Shown in pieces: positions 44,058 to 54,415 of a stretch of 64,000 nucleotides of DNA. The notes under the pieces are model-generated. The model ran no database searches and had not been told where the DNA came from. It worked only from the letters and a program-made list of their open reading frames with translations. This stretch comes from Mesobacterium_A sp034670065 (GTDB lineage Bacteria > Pseudomonadota > Alphaproteobacteria > Rhodobacterales > Rhodobacteraceae): NCBI GenBank assembly GCA_034670065.1, contig JAXMOG010000001.1:62001-126000 (forward strand), written 5' to 3'. The stretch's first letter is position 1. Every line of letters starts with the position of its first letter. A program made the translations under genes and the position numbers.

Positions 44058-45185
44058 GTGGCGCGATTCGACAGATATATGCTGTCGCAGCTGATGACGC
44101 TGTTTGGCTTCTTCGCGCTGGTGTTGGTATCAGTGTATTGGGTCAACCGGGCGGTCATCTTGTTTGACCGGCTGATTGCCGATGGTCATTCTGCAATGGT
44201 ATTTCTTGAATTCACAGCGCTGTCGCTGCCCAATGTGGTGCGCATGGTGATGCCAATGGCGGCCTTTGCCGCGGCGGTATATGTGACCAACAGATTGTCC
44301 AATGACAGCGAGCTGACGGTGATTCAGTCCACCGGGTACAGCCCTTGGCGTTTGGCGCGGCCGGTTGTCAGCTTTGGTGTGATTCTGGCGTTGCTGATGT
44401 CGATTCCGTCGATGTTTCTGGTTCCGGCCAGTCTGGCCCAGCTAAAAGTGCGCGAGACAGAGATTTCCGGCAGTGTCAGTGCGCGTTTGCTGCGTGAGGG
44501 GGTATTCCTGCATCCAATTGACGGAATCACGTTTTACATCCGCGATATCACCGAACAGGGTGAGTTGCTGGACATCTATCTAAGTGATCGGCGCAATCCT
44601 GACCGGGCCATGACCTATACCGCCAGCCGGGCGTTTTTGCTGCGCGATGAACAAGGCCCACGGCTGGTGATGTTTCAAGGCATGGCGCAAACCTATCAGC
44701 GTGAAAACAAGCGTTTGGCGACAACCGATTTCCGCGATTTCAGCTATGACATCAGTAGTTTTATCACCACGGGTACAGCCAAGTTAAAGATACAGCACGT
44801 GCCGACATGGCAGTTGCTGACAAACACCGCTGAAATGGCGCGCCTGTCGCGGGTAGAACTGTCCCGTGCTCTGGACGAATTGCATGGTCGGATTCAGCAG
44901 CCATTGCTGTGTATTGTGGCAGCCCTGATCGGGTTTTCGACCTTGCTTTTGGGTGGGTTCAGCCGGTTCGGGCTGGCGCGTCAAATTATTGGCGCCATTT
45001 TTCTGCTGGTGGTCATCAAGATGGTGGAAAGCGCGGTTACGGGCCCCGTCCGTGGGAATGCTGCGCTGTGGCCATTGGTGTATTTGCCTACTGTCGTGGG
45101 GTTGGCGATGTCAGGTGCGATGTTGCATATCGCCGCCCGGCCCTTTCGGCGAAAACGTCCTCAGGTGGATGAGGTGGCCGCATGA
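44058..45185 (+). CDS. lptF: LPS export ABC permease LptF
   Basis: Inner-membrane permease of the LptB2FG extractor. The 375-aa protein has six membrane segments in the YjgP/YjgQ pattern: two N-terminal pairs, a periplasmic beta-jellyroll (about 130-265) and C-terminal segments. The start is GTG at 44058 with a good RBS. It overlaps lptG by 4 bases (ATGA). Confidence 0.93.
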   Translation: MARFDRYMLSQLMTLFGFFALVLVSVYWVNRAVILFDRLIADGHSAMVFLEFTALSLPNVVRMVMPMAAFAAAVYVTNRLSNDSELTVIQSTGYSPWRLARPVVSFGVILALLMSIPSMFLVPASLAQLKVRETEISGSVSARLLREGVFLHPIDGITFYIRDITEQGELLDIYLSDRRNPDRAMTYTASRAFLLRDEQGPRLVMFQGMAQTYQRENKRLATTDFRDFSYDISSFITTGTAKLKIQHVPTWQLLTNTAEMARLSRVELSRALDELHGRIQQPLLCIVAALIGFSTLLLGGFSRFGLARQIIGAIFLLVVIKMVESAVTGPVRGNAALWPLVYLPTVVGLAMSGAMLHIAARPFRRKRPQVDEVAA

Positions 45186-46273
45186 CCATGCACCTGTATA
45201 CAGCCCGGCGTTTCCTTTGGACCTTTCTTGCCGTCCTGACCGTCTTCTTTGGGTTCATCGTGTTGCTGGATCTGGTGGATCAGCTGCGTCGGTTCGATGA
45301 TGTCAGCTTTGGCAAAATTCTGGGACTGACTTTGCTGAATACCCCACAGGGGCTTTATCAGATTTTGCCCTTGGTGATGATCCTGTCTGCGATTTCGCTG
45401 TTCGTGGGATTGGCGCGCAGTTCCGAACTGGTCGCCATGCGCGCCACGGGACGTTCCGGGTTGGCCGTGATCTTGGGGCCTGCGATTGTGGCCGTGGTTC
45501 TGGGGGCGCTTGCTGTCGGGATTTTCAATCCAATCGTGGCGGCCACGTCGAAACGCTATGGTGATCTGCGCGAGACCTATCAGAACGGTGGTGTCAGCGC
45601 CCTGTCTATTGGCAGCGAAGGCCTGTGGTTGCGTCAAGGCGACGGACAAAGCCAGACGGTGATCCGTGCAGCGCGGGCCAATCCCGAAGCGACGGTGCTT
45701 TACGATGTCAGTTTCGTCGCCTATGCCCCAGGCAGCGGCCCGGCCCAACGGATCGAGGCCGGGTCTGCCGAGTTACGCGATGGGGAATGGGTGTTGAACG
45801 ATGCCAAGTCATGGCCGTTGGGAAGTGGCCTGAATGCCGAGAATAACGCCACAGAACATGATTTTATGACAGTGTCCTCTACCTTGACCCAAGACCGTAT
45901 CCGCAGCAGTTTCGGAACGCCTTTTGTCGTGCCGATCTGGGAACTGCCCGCCTATATCAAACAGCTTGAAATCGCAGGGTTTTCGGCCCGGCGCCATGTG
46001 GTTTGGTTGCAGATGGAGCTGGCCAAGCCACTGTTCTTGGTGGCCATGGTTCTGGTGGCAGCAGGTTTTACCATGGGTCATTCGCGCATGGGGAAAACCG
46101 GCGTTTCTGTTCTGGCCGCAGTGCTGTTGGGGTTTGGTTTGTATTACGTGCGTAACTTTGCACAGATCTTGGGGGAAAACGGCCAGGTTGAACCCATGTT
46201 GGCGGCCTGGGCGCCGCCTGTGGCTTCTGTCTTTTTGGCATTGGGCCTGATCCTGCAACGAGAGGAAAGCTGA
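45182..46273 (+). CDS. lptG: LPS export ABC permease LptG
   Basis: Partner permease of LptF, 363 aa, same YjgP/YjgQ topology. N-terminal ARRFLWTFLAVLTVFFGFIVLLDLVDQLRRF and a periplasmic jellyroll before three C-terminal helices. The ATG overlaps the lptF stop and the stop overlaps lptD (TGATG). Coupled translation should keep F and G equimolar. Confidence 0.93.
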   Translation: MTMHLYTARRFLWTFLAVLTVFFGFIVLLDLVDQLRRFDDVSFGKILGLTLLNTPQGLYQILPLVMILSAISLFVGLARSSELVAMRATGRSGLAVILGPAIVAVVLGALAVGIFNPIVAATSKRYGDLRETYQNGGVSALSIGSEGLWLRQGDGQSQTVIRAARANPEATVLYDVSFVAYAPGSGPAQRIEAGSAELRDGEWVLNDAKSWPLGSGLNAENNATEHDFMTVSSTLTQDRIRSSFGTPFVVPIWELPAYIKQLEIAGFSARRHVVWLQMELAKPLFLVAMVLVAAGFTMGHSRMGKTGVSVLAAVLLGFGLYYVRNFAQILGENGQVEPMLAAWAPPVASVFLALGLILQREES

Positions 46274-48459
46274 TGCGACGCCTGCTTTCCCTATCTCATT
46301 CTGTGCAATCCCTGGCGGCGGCAATGGCCTGTATACTGATGGTGTTCAGCGCCCTGCCCGCATTTGCGCAACAAGGCGATGACAGCGATATCCCTGCGCT
46401 TTTGCTGGCGGATAATGTATCGGTGGCTGGCGAAAGCCGCTTGGTTGCCCAAGGCAATGTCGAAGCGCTGCATAACGGCGTGCGCATGACGGCGTCGCGT
46501 ATTGAGTACGATCAAGAGACCGACACTGTCGTTATCGAAGGGCCCATTCGCATCACCTATGAGGATGGCACAGTCTTGTTGTCGGACGGTGCTGAACTGG
46601 ATGCTGAGTTCCAGAACGGGTTGTTGCGCGGCGCACGCATGGTTCTGGACGATCAATTGCAGTTGGCCGCTGTCGAGGCCCGTCGGGTGGGTGGGCGCTA
46701 TACGCAATTGTCGAAGGTTTCAGTGACCTCTTGCCAGATTTGCGGGCCAAACGGTGTGCCACTTTGGCAAATCCGGGCCACCCGGGTGATTCACGACCAA
46801 GAGGCCAAGCAGCTGTACTTTGATGGTGCACAGTTCCGCGTGCTGAATGTGCCGGTGTTTTATTACCCCCGTTTGCGTTTGCCGGACCCGTCGTTGAAAC
46901 GGGCGCGTGGGTTTCTGATCCCGGAACTGAAATCCAGCACTCTGTTGGGCTTTGGGATCAAAGTGCCCTACTTCATTCCGCTGGGGGATCATGCTGATTT
47001 AACGTTGACCCCGCATGTGACCACCGTCACCAAGACGATGGAATTCCGGGTGCGCCGGGCGTTCTACAATGGCGATGTCGAGGTGACAGGCGCGTTTGGG
47101 AAAGACACAGTGCGCCGAGGTGAGTTGCGCGGCTATCTGTTTGCCGAAGGGCAATTTGACTTGGCGCGTGATTACACGCTGAAGTTTGATCTGGAGACAG
47201 TGACGGATGATGCCTACCTGTCGGATTACGATATCGAAGATGCCGACCGGCTGGATTCAGCTCTGACACTCGAAAAAGTGACGCGCGACAGCTATTTAAG
47301 CGCCGCGCTGTACCATTTTGAATCTTTGCGGGCGACAGAAGACAACTCTACCCAGCCAACAATCGTTGCGGATGCCAGCTACAATCGGCGTTTTGCATTG
47401 CGCACCGGTGGAGAGCTGCGGCTGGGGGCCACGGCGCATCAGCATTATCGCTATTCCAATCTGGATGTTGATGGCCCTGATGCAGATAGCATCGTTGATG
47501 GGCGTGATGTTGCGCGGCTGAACGTCGATCTGGCCTATCTGAACCGATGGACCTTGCTGGGCGGGGTGCGCGCCGGGGTCGAGGCACATCTGTTTGCCGA
47601 CAGCTTTGGCATTCGGCAAGACCAATCCGCTGCAAAAAATTCGGCACAAATCAGCCCGGCGCTTCAAGTGGAATTGCGCTGGCCCTTGGTGAAATCCGAG
47701 GCCGGCGGCGCCCGCCAATTGCTGGAACCTGTCGCGCAAATGGGATGGGTTGGAGGCAGCCGTGATCGGGTGCCCAACGATGAAAGCACGCGTGTCGAAT
47801 TCGACGAAGGCAACCTGTTGTCCCTGTCGCGTTTTCCGGCGGAAGATCGGCGGGAACGCGGTTTGACCTCTACCCTGGGGCTGCGTTGGCTGCGAGAAGA
47901 TCCGCGTGGCTGGTCCGCCGGGCTGACGATGGGCCGTGTCTGGCGTGAAAGTGCTGATACGGCAATGTCACGGTCGTCGGGTTTGTCTGGCACCATGTCA
48001 GACTGGATGATCGCAGGTGGCTTCCGCCATCACAGTGGCATTTCAATCATGGCGCGCGGGCTGGTGGATGACAGCTTGGATATTTCCAAGGCCGAGGCCC
48101 AAGCGAAATGGGATCGTGGGCGGGTGGAATTTGACGCAACCTATCTGCTGCTGGTGGCCGATGCGGCCGAAGACCGGTCTAACACCTTGGCGGAGTGGAA
48201 CTTTAGTGGCAGCTATGATCTGACGCGCGATTGGAAGGCATCGTCCACCTGGCGCTATGATTTGGCCGCCAATCAATTTGCCAAAGCCTCATTAGAGCTG
48301 GGCTATGTGAATGAATGTGTCGATGTGGGCTTTTCGGTCTCGCGCCGCTTCGCGTCATCCACTAATGTCGAGCCGTCAACGAATTTCGGACTGACTGTCG
48401 CGCTGAAAGGGTTCAGCACCGGCGGCAGTGCCAAGGAGTATCGCCGCTCATGCAACTGA
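46273..48459 (+). CDS. lptD: LPS-assembly protein LptD
   Basis: Outer-membrane barrel that places LPS on the cell surface. The 728-aa protein has a signal peptide (about 1-33, PAFAQ), an N-terminal OstA jellyroll (VAQGNVEALHNGVRMTASRIEYDQETD) and a C-terminal barrel domain. VTSCQICG and later cysteines could form the interdomain disulfides. It overlaps surA by 10 bases. Confidence 0.94.
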   Translation: MRRLLSLSHSVQSLAAAMACILMVFSALPAFAQQGDDSDIPALLLADNVSVAGESRLVAQGNVEALHNGVRMTASRIEYDQETDTVVIEGPIRITYEDGTVLLSDGAELDAEFQNGLLRGARMVLDDQLQLAAVEARRVGGRYTQLSKVSVTSCQICGPNGVPLWQIRATRVIHDQEAKQLYFDGAQFRVLNVPVFYYPRLRLPDPSLKRARGFLIPELKSSTLLGFGIKVPYFIPLGDHADLTLTPHVTTVTKTMEFRVRRAFYNGDVEVTGAFGKDTVRRGELRGYLFAEGQFDLARDYTLKFDLETVTDDAYLSDYDIEDADRLDSALTLEKVTRDSYLSAALYHFESLRATEDNSTQPTIVADASYNRRFALRTGGELRLGATAHQHYRYSNLDVDGPDADSIVDGRDVARLNVDLAYLNRWTLLGGVRAGVEAHLFADSFGIRQDQSAAKNSAQISPALQVELRWPLVKSEAGGARQLLEPVAQMGWVGGSRDRVPNDESTRVEFDEGNLLSLSRFPAEDRRERGLTSTLGLRWLREDPRGWSAGLTMGRVWRESADTAMSRSSGLSGTMSDWMIAGGFRHHSGISIMARGLVDDSLDISKAEAQAKWDRGRVEFDATYLLLVADAAEDRSNTLAEWNFSGSYDLTRDWKASSTWRYDLAANQFAKASLELGYVNECVDVGFSVSRRFASSTNVEPSTNFGLTVALKGFSTGGSAKEYRRSCN

Positions 48460-49706
48460 CAACACCCCGGACCGCTTCTGTTTTGACACGGATCACCCAC
48501 GGCTGCCTTGCAATCGCTATGGGGCTGGTGATGACATTGAATGCCGGGCATGCCCAAGCACAGGGGCTGTTTGCCCCGGCCATTACCGTGAATGACTCTG
48601 TTATCACCGGGTACGAAATCCAACAGCGCGCTTTGATGCTGCAATTGCTGCGTGCGCCGGGTGATCCGCAAAAAACTGCACGAGAACAATTGATTGATGA
48701 CCGTTTGCGTTTGCAGGCTGCCGCCGATGCGGGCTTGGTTCCGGTGCATGAAGATGTTCTGGATGGGATGACCGAATTCGCCGCGCGGGCCAATTTGGAC
48801 CGCGAAAAATTCATTCAAGAACTGGGTCGCGCCGGTGTTGCCGAACAGACGTTCCGCGATTTCATTCGCGCAGGTGTGGTCTGGCGCCAGTTGGTTCAGG
48901 CACGGTTTTCGGGGCGCGCATCTGCCAGCGAGGCCGAAATTGACCGGGCGATGTCTTCGACCGGCGGGCAAGGCAATATTCGTGTTTTGCTGTCAGAAAT
49001 CATCATGCCTGTCCCGCCGGGACAGATTCAGGTTGTTCAGGAACGCGCCAATCGTTTGGCTGAGCTGACCAGTATCAGCGAGTTTTCGGCCGCAGCGCGC
49101 AACTATTCGGCAACACCTACACGTGGCAGCGGTGGGCGTTTGCCATGGCGCAATCTGGCCGATTTGCCACCACCCTTGCAGCCGATCGTTCTGGGGCTGG
49201 CACCGGGCGAAGTTTCTGACCCGCTGCCACTGCCGGATGCGATTGCCCTGTTCCAGATGCGCGCGATCGAGGAAACCGGCTTTACCCCTCCTGCCATTTC
49301 GGCTGTGGAATATGCCATGTATTTCATGCCCGGCGGGCGTTCGCCTGAAACCTTGGCCAAAGCACGGGTGATCGCCTCGCAGTCAGATCGCTGTGACGAT
49401 CTGTACGGCGTAGCCAAAGGTCAGCCGGAAGAGGTTTTGGAGCGTGTGACCCTGCCGATGGATCAGGTGCCCACTGATATTGCGATTGAATTGAACCGTT
49501 TGGATGCGGGCGAAGTATCTACCACGCTGACCCGCAACAATGGCCAGACATTGGTTTTCCTGATGATGTGCGGGCGTACTTTGGCCGCGCGTGAGGATGC
49601 AGATCGTGAGCAACTGGCGCTTGGCCTGCTGAACCAACGTTTGAACTCTTTGGCAAATGGCTATCTGGCCCAGTTAAAGGCCAATGCGCGGATCATCGAG
49701 AAGTGA
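48450..49706 (+). CDS. surA: Periplasmic chaperone/PPIase SurA
   Basis: Periplasmic chaperone for outer-membrane proteins, including LptD. The 418-aa protein has a signal sequence (about 1-37) and a SurA N-terminal domain (FAPAITVNDSVITGYEIQQRALML). A rotamase-type region (about 170-280) is followed by a C-terminal helical part. Only one parvulin-like region is obvious. It overlaps lptD by 10 bases and pdxA by 4 (GTGA). Confidence 0.88.
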   Translation: MQLTTPRTASVLTRITHGCLAIAMGLVMTLNAGHAQAQGLFAPAITVNDSVITGYEIQQRALMLQLLRAPGDPQKTAREQLIDDRLRLQAAADAGLVPVHEDVLDGMTEFAARANLDREKFIQELGRAGVAEQTFRDFIRAGVVWRQLVQARFSGRASASEAEIDRAMSSTGGQGNIRVLLSEIIMPVPPGQIQVVQERANRLAELTSISEFSAAARNYSATPTRGSGGRLPWRNLADLPPPLQPIVLGLAPGEVSDPLPLPDAIALFQMRAIEETGFTPPAISAVEYAMYFMPGGRSPETLAKARVIASQSDRCDDLYGVAKGQPEEVLERVTLPMDQVPTDIAIELNRLDAGEVSTTLTRNNGQTLVFLMMCGRTLAAREDADREQLALGLLNQRLNSLANGYLAQLKANARIIEK

Positions 49707-50674
49707 TCCCGGCGCCAATTGCGCTGACGTGTGGAGAGCCTGCAGGCATTGGACCAGATATCGCGCCGATGCTGTGGCAGGCTCTGCGCGACGAAGTGGC
49801 GTTCTTCTTCATCGGTGATCCTAATCATTTGCCAGCCGATACACCTTGGGTAGAGATTTCTGATCCGGCAGAGGTGCCGGCCTGTATACAGGCGGGTTTG
49901 CCAGTTCTGCGCCAAGACATGCCGGGCGTGCGCACAGCCGGTGCGCCACAGGCAGCTCAGGCGCAGGGTGTCGTTGATGCCATTGCACGCGCGGTTGCGC
50001 TGACCCAATCGGGTTCTGCATCGGCCCTATGTACATTGCCAATTCACAAACAAGCGCTGCAAGAAGGCTGCGGGTTTGCCTATCCTGGCCATACAGAATT
50101 TCTGGCCCATCTGGCGGGTGGCCAAGAGGTTGTGATGATGTTGGCGTCAGATCAATTGCGCGTGGTTCCGGTGACCATCCACATCCCCTTGCAAGACGTT
50201 TCCACAACGTTGACGCCAGCGCTGCTGGAGGCGCGGTTGCGCATCACAGCGCAGGCCATGCAGCAGCAGTTTGGCATGGATGCTCCACGACTGGCTGTGG
50301 CCGGGTTGAACCCGCATGCAGGCGAAGGCGGGCGTATGGGCCAAGAGGAAATCACGGTGATCACACCTGTACTGGACAAGCTGCGGGCAGAGGGAATGAT
50401 CCTGCGCGGCCCCCTGTCGGCGGACACGATGTTTCATCCGGCGGCACGGGCCACCTATGATGTGGCGGTTTGTATGTATCACGACCAAGCCTTGATCCCG
50501 ATCAAGACTTTGGATTTTGACCGCGGCGTGAATGTCACGCTTGGTCTGCCGTTTATTCGCACCTCGCCCGATCACGGTACAGCCTTTGATATCGCCGGAA
50601 CTGACCGTGCCAACCCCAGTTCATCTATCGAAGCGTTGATGCTGGCATGGCGTATGGCAGGTGGCAACGCGTGA
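49703..50674 (+). CDS. pdxA: 4-hydroxythreonine-4-phosphate dehydrogenase
   Basis: Oxidises 4-phosphohydroxythreonine in vitamin B6 synthesis. The 323-aa protein shows ALTCGEPAGIGPDI, PGHTEFL and LNPHAGEGGRMGQEE. YHDQALIPIKTLDFDRGVNVTLGLPFIRTSPDHGTAFD follows near the C terminus, all diagnostic. It starts at GTG 49703, overlapping the surA stop. Confidence 0.95.
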   Translation: MIPAPIALTCGEPAGIGPDIAPMLWQALRDEVAFFFIGDPNHLPADTPWVEISDPAEVPACIQAGLPVLRQDMPGVRTAGAPQAAQAQGVVDAIARAVALTQSGSASALCTLPIHKQALQEGCGFAYPGHTEFLAHLAGGQEVVMMLASDQLRVVPVTIHIPLQDVSTTLTPALLEARLRITAQAMQQQFGMDAPRLAVAGLNPHAGEGGRMGQEEITVITPVLDKLRAEGMILRGPLSADTMFHPAARATYDVAVCMYHDQALIPIKTLDFDRGVNVTLGLPFIRTSPDHGTAFDIAGTDRANPSSSIEALMLAWRMAGGNA

Positions 50675-50707
50675 CACAGCAGCCCAACAAACCGGAGTTT
50701 CGCTTGT

Positions 50708-51550
50708 ATGGATGATCTTGGCTCCCTGCCCCGTTTAAGTGAAGTGATCGCGCAGCATGGCTTGTCTGCGCGCAAATCGCTGGGGCAGAACTTTCTGTTG
50801 GATTTGAACCTGACTGCCAAGATCGCCCGACAGGTGCATGATCTGGCCGGGCATGATGTGTTGGAAATTGGCCCCGGCCCCGGCGGTCTGACACGCAGCT
50901 TGCTGAGTGAAGGCGCGCGGCGGGTTCTGGCCATCGAAAAAGACAGCCGATGCATCCCGGCACTGGAACAGATCGCTGCGGTCTCAGACGGGCGGTTGCA
51001 GGTGATTGAGGGCGACGCGTTAGAGCAAGACCCATTGGCCCATTTGACGCCACCCATCGCCGTGGCGGCCAACCTGCCCTACAACATCGGAACAGAGCTG
51101 TTGGTGCGCTGGCTGACGCCCAAATCCTGGCCGCCGTTCTGGGACAGCCTGACATTGATGTTTCAAAAAGAAGTCGCCGAACGCATTACCGCACAGCCGG
51201 GCAGCAAGGCCTACGGTCGCTTGGCGGTTCTATCGCAGTGGCGTTGCGATGCACAGATTGTGATGCACTTGCCGCCACAGGCATTCACACCGCCGCCCAA
51301 AGTCAGCTCGGCCGTTGTTCATCTGAAGGCACTGCCCGAGCCGCGCTTTGACGCAGATCCCAAGGTTTTGGAACGTGTTGTGGCGCAGGCCTTCAACCAA
51401 CGGCGCAAGATGCTGCGCGCCTCATTAAAAGGCGCGGCACCTGATATCGAAGACCGTTTGGTTGCCGTCGGTATCAAGCCGACTGACCGGGCCGAGCAGG
51501 TTCCGGTCGAAGGGTTCTGCGCCTTGGCGCGGAACCTTCAGTCAGGCTAA
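50708..51550 (+). CDS. rsmA: 16S rRNA dimethyladenosine transferase RsmA (KsgA)
   Basis: Dimethylates the two adjacent adenosines near the 3' end of 16S rRNA. The 280-aa protein has QNFLLD near the N terminus, the SAM loop LEIGPGPGGLT (52-62) and the catalytic NLPY (122-125). It is the last gene of the lptF-lptG-lptD-surA-pdxA-rsmA run, a conserved order. Confidence 0.95.
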   Translation: MDDLGSLPRLSEVIAQHGLSARKSLGQNFLLDLNLTAKIARQVHDLAGHDVLEIGPGPGGLTRSLLSEGARRVLAIEKDSRCIPALEQIAAVSDGRLQVIEGDALEQDPLAHLTPPIAVAANLPYNIGTELLVRWLTPKSWPPFWDSLTLMFQKEVAERITAQPGSKAYGRLAVLSQWRCDAQIVMHLPPQAFTPPPKVSSAVVHLKALPEPRFDADPKVLERVVAQAFNQRRKMLRASLKGAAPDIEDRLVAVGIKPTDRAEQVPVEGFCALARNLQSG

Positions 51551-51562
51551 ATATCGGGGCGC

Positions 51563-52252
51563 TTATTCGGCGGCGTCTGGTTGCGCTGTGCCGTCACCAT
51601 CGCTGGGCTTTTCCGCTGCTGGCTTTTCGCTGCTGGCCTCTTTGGCGGCCTTCTTGGGGGCATCATCCTTGGCTTCGGGCTTGCGGCGCGGTTTGCGTGG
51701 CGCACGTGGCTTTTTGGGCTTGGGCGGCTCTGCGCTTTCCGGCGTGTCTACGATTGCGCTGGTATCGTCGCTTTTGGTTTCAATCACATCTGGCTGTGGC
51801 GCCATGGACGGATCGGTTGCAACGGGCTGCGCAGCTGGCTGCTGAGCCGGTTTTGCGGCTGGTTGCGACGACTGTTGGTTTTGATCACCACCAGAATTGC
51901 TTTCACGCTCTTGGCGTTCCTGCCGTTCGTTACGTTCACGGTCGCGCTGAATCTGACGTTCGCGGTTTTCGCGTTCTTGCTGCTCGCGGCGTGCTTCCAT
52001 TTCTTTCTGCGCATCGCTCAGCATGCGCAGATAGTATTCGGCGTGCTGCTGAAAGTTTTCAGCCGCAACACGGTCGTTTGAAAGCTGCGCATCGCGCGCA
52101 AGTTGGTTGTACTTGTCAATGATCTGTTGCGGCGTGCCGCGCACCTTGCCTTCGGGGCCAGAGCTGTCAAACACACGGTTGACGACATTGCCGAGGGAAG
52201 AAGACCGGTTGCGGTTATTTTTATTCCGCGAGCGTGGTTTGGATGAACGCAT
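51563..52252 (-). CDS. DUF4167 protein
   Basis: A 229-aa protein from the ATG at 52252 (MRSSKPRSRNKNNRNRS). The N-terminal third is the DUF4167 domain (VFDSSGPEGKVRGTPQQIIDKYNQLARDAQLSNDRVAAENFQQHAEYYLRM), specific to alphaproteobacteria. The middle is a Glu/Arg/Gln coiled coil. The C-terminal half is a low-complexity Lys/Pro/Ala tail. The basic start and tail suggest nucleic-acid or ribosome association, which is inference. It is divergent from nothing and lies downstream of prmC on the same strand. Confidence 0.82.
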   Translation of the reverse strand: MRSSKPRSRNKNNRNRSSSLGNVVNRVFDSSGPEGKVRGTPQQIIDKYNQLARDAQLSNDRVAAENFQQHAEYYLRMLSDAQKEMEARREQQERENRERQIQRDRERNERQERQERESNSGGDQNQQSSQPAAKPAQQPAAQPVATDPSMAPQPDVIETKSDDTSAIVDTPESAEPPKPKKPRAPRKPRRKPEAKDDAPKKAAKEASSEKPAAEKPSDGDGTAQPDAAE

Positions 52253-52472
52253 ACTGAGTTGAGAGCCTTGGCTGGTATGTTCGTGATCTTCGGCAGGCGC
52301 CATTTGCGCTTGAGATGCCGAATATGATCTGTGATTGGCTTAGCGTCGGACCGACCGTTGCAGCAGGTCATCCCCTTCCGACTGCACTTGAGTAACCACG
52401 TCGCCGGTGTTGATACAAGCAAAAAAAACCTAAAACGCTCAACAACCCCCCTAAAGTCGGATATCGTTACGC

Positions 52473-53315
52473 CTAGGGCACGGCGGTTGCAGCCACGACC
52501 CGATCCCGCCCGTCGAAATCTCGAATCACACTGGGATCGGCAAAACCGGCGTCAGTCATCATTGCGCTGACGGCCTGTGCCTGTGTCGGGCCGATTTCCA
52601 CCAGCAATCGGCCACCGGGCAACAAGAATTTGGCGGCATTGCCGCAAATGGTGCGGTAACATGACAGGCCGTCTGCCCCATCTGTTAGCGCGATGTGGGG
52701 TTCATGGTCAAACACATCCGGGGAAAGATCGTCCATTTCTTCGGCGGCAATATACGGCGGGTTTGAGACAATCAGATCAAAGCGCTGATCTGTCGGCACA
52801 GCGTCAAACCAGTCGCCCTGATGCAGGGCGGCGCGAGGTTCCAGTTGCAGGGCGTTGCGGTTCCAGAAGGCCACGTTCAGCGCTGCTTCGCTGGCGTCGG
52901 TGCCTATCCCTGTGGCGGCAGCGTTTTCGGCCAGCAATGTGAACAGGATGCAACCAGATCCGGTACCCAGATCCAATACGCGGGAAAACGACTGTGACAG
53001 CGCCGCTTCGATCAGCATTTCGGTTTCGGGGCGTGGGTCCAACACTTCGGGCGTCACCAGAAATTCGCGGCCATAGAACAAGCGACGTCCGGTCAGGTGG
53101 CTGACAGGAACACGATCTGCTCGCCGTTCGATCATGGCGTTGAACACCACGGTCAGGTCCGGTTCGACAGGCTCTGGCAGAAACAGCGTCAACCGGCCGG
53201 GTGGAACCTTCAGAACATGGGCCAATAGCCGGCGCGCATCGCGGCCAGCATCAGGCACGCCAGCTTGGGTCAATTCACGTGTGGCGGTTGCCAGAAGTTG
53301 AGAGCCGGTGATCAT
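52473..53315 (-). CDS. prmC: Release factor glutamine methyltransferase
   Basis: Methylates the Gln of the GGQ motif in peptide-chain release factors. The 280-aa protein starts at the ATG at 53315, 10 bp after prfA. It has VLDLGTGSGCI (113-123) and the catalytic NPPY (185-188). The pairing prfA-prmC puts enzyme next to substrate. Confidence 0.94.
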   Translation of the reverse strand: MITGSQLLATATRELTQAGVPDAGRDARRLLAHVLKVPPGRLTLFLPEPVEPDLTVVFNAMIERRADRVPVSHLTGRRLFYGREFLVTPEVLDPRPETEMLIEAALSQSFSRVLDLGTGSGCILFTLLAENAAATGIGTDASEAALNVAFWNRNALQLEPRAALHQGDWFDAVPTDQRFDLIVSNPPYIAAEEMDDLSPDVFDHEPHIALTDGADGLSCYRTICGNAAKFLLPGGRLLVEIGPTQAQAVSAMMTDAGFADPSVIRDFDGRDRVVAATAVP

Positions 53316-53325
53316 CGCTGTACGG

Positions 53326-54375
53326 TCAGCCTTCCATCTCAGACAACATCCGGGCCTGCGCATCTGCTGTCAGCGCGTCAATCACCTCATCCAGATCGCC
53401 TTGCAGGACTTGGTCCAGCTTATAGAGCGTCAGGTTGATGCGGTGGTCGGTCATCCGGCCTTGGGGGAAGTTATAGGTTCGGATGCGCTCTGACCGGTCG
53501 CCGCTGCCGACTTGGGATTTGCGGTCAGCGCTGCGTTCGTTGTCAATCTTCTGGCGCTGCATATCAAACAATCGGGCGCGCAGGACGTTCATTGCGATCT
53601 CACGGTTGCGGTGTTGGGATTTCTCCGAACTGGTCACCATGATCCCGCTGGGAATATGGGTGATACGCACTGCGGAATCGGTGGTGTTGACGTGCTGGCC
53701 CCCTGCCCCTGAGGCCCGCATTGTATCGATGCGGATGTCGCTTGGGTCGATATGAATATCAACCTCTTCAGCTTCGGGCAAAACCGCGACAGTCGCAGCC
53801 GAGGTATGAATGCGCCCGCCGCTTTCGGTTGTAGGAACGCGCTGCACCCGGTGCACACCGGATTCGTATTTCATCCGGGCAAAAACGTTTTCGCCCGCGA
53901 TACGTGCGATCACCTCTTTAATGCCGCCCAGCTCTGTCGCTTGTTCTTCGATGATTTCAAACCGCCAACCGTGATTTTCGGCGTGGCGTTGGTACATGCG
54001 CAGCAAATCCCCGGCAAACAGTGCCGCCTCTTCTCCACCAGTGCCCGGGCGGATTTCCAACACAGCCGGGCGGGCATCTGCCTGATCGCGGGGCAATAAT
54101 GCCAGCTGCAATGCGGTTTCCGCCTCTGGCAGAGCTTTGCGCAAAACGGGTAATTCTTCTTCGGCCAGTTCGCGCATGTCCGGATCATCCAGCATGGCTT
54201 CGGCCTCTTCCAGATCCGCGCGCAGCGCTTGATAAGCGCGGATTTGTTCGACCACCGGTCGCAGTTCGGCATATTCGCGCCCCAGCGCGGCGATATCGTT
54301 CGAACCGTCGGCCATGCTGGCTTCGACATACTCGAACCGTTGTATAATCTGGGCCAATCTATCAGCAGGTATCAT
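53326..54375 (-). CDS. prfA: Peptide chain release factor 1
   Basis: Recognises UAA/UAG stops and triggers peptide release. The 349-aa protein has the codon-recognition tripeptide PTT (181-183, the PxT class of RF1) and the GGQ motif at 225-227. The PxT motif separates it from RF2, which carries SPF. Confidence 0.96.
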   Translation of the reverse strand: MIPADRLAQIIQRFEYVEASMADGSNDIAALGREYAELRPVVEQIRAYQALRADLEEAEAMLDDPDMRELAEEELPVLRKALPEAETALQLALLPRDQADARPAVLEIRPGTGGEEAALFAGDLLRMYQRHAENHGWRFEIIEEQATELGGIKEVIARIAGENVFARMKYESGVHRVQRVPTTESGGRIHTSAATVAVLPEAEEVDIHIDPSDIRIDTMRASGAGGQHVNTTDSAVRITHIPSGIMVTSSEKSQHRNREIAMNVLRARLFDMQRQKIDNERSADRKSQVGSGDRSERIRTYNFPQGRMTDHRINLTLYKLDQVLQGDLDEVIDALTADAQARMLSEMEG

Positions 54376-54415
54376 GGCAAGGGGCTTTGTCCCATTGCTG
54401 GGCCTGGGTCAAGCC

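Noticed and set aside
52253..52472. Possible promoter (TTGAGC-N17) with an eight-T stretch before the DUF4167 gene
   Set aside because: The -10 is poor and no hairpin precedes the T-run, so neither a promoter nor a terminator could be supported.
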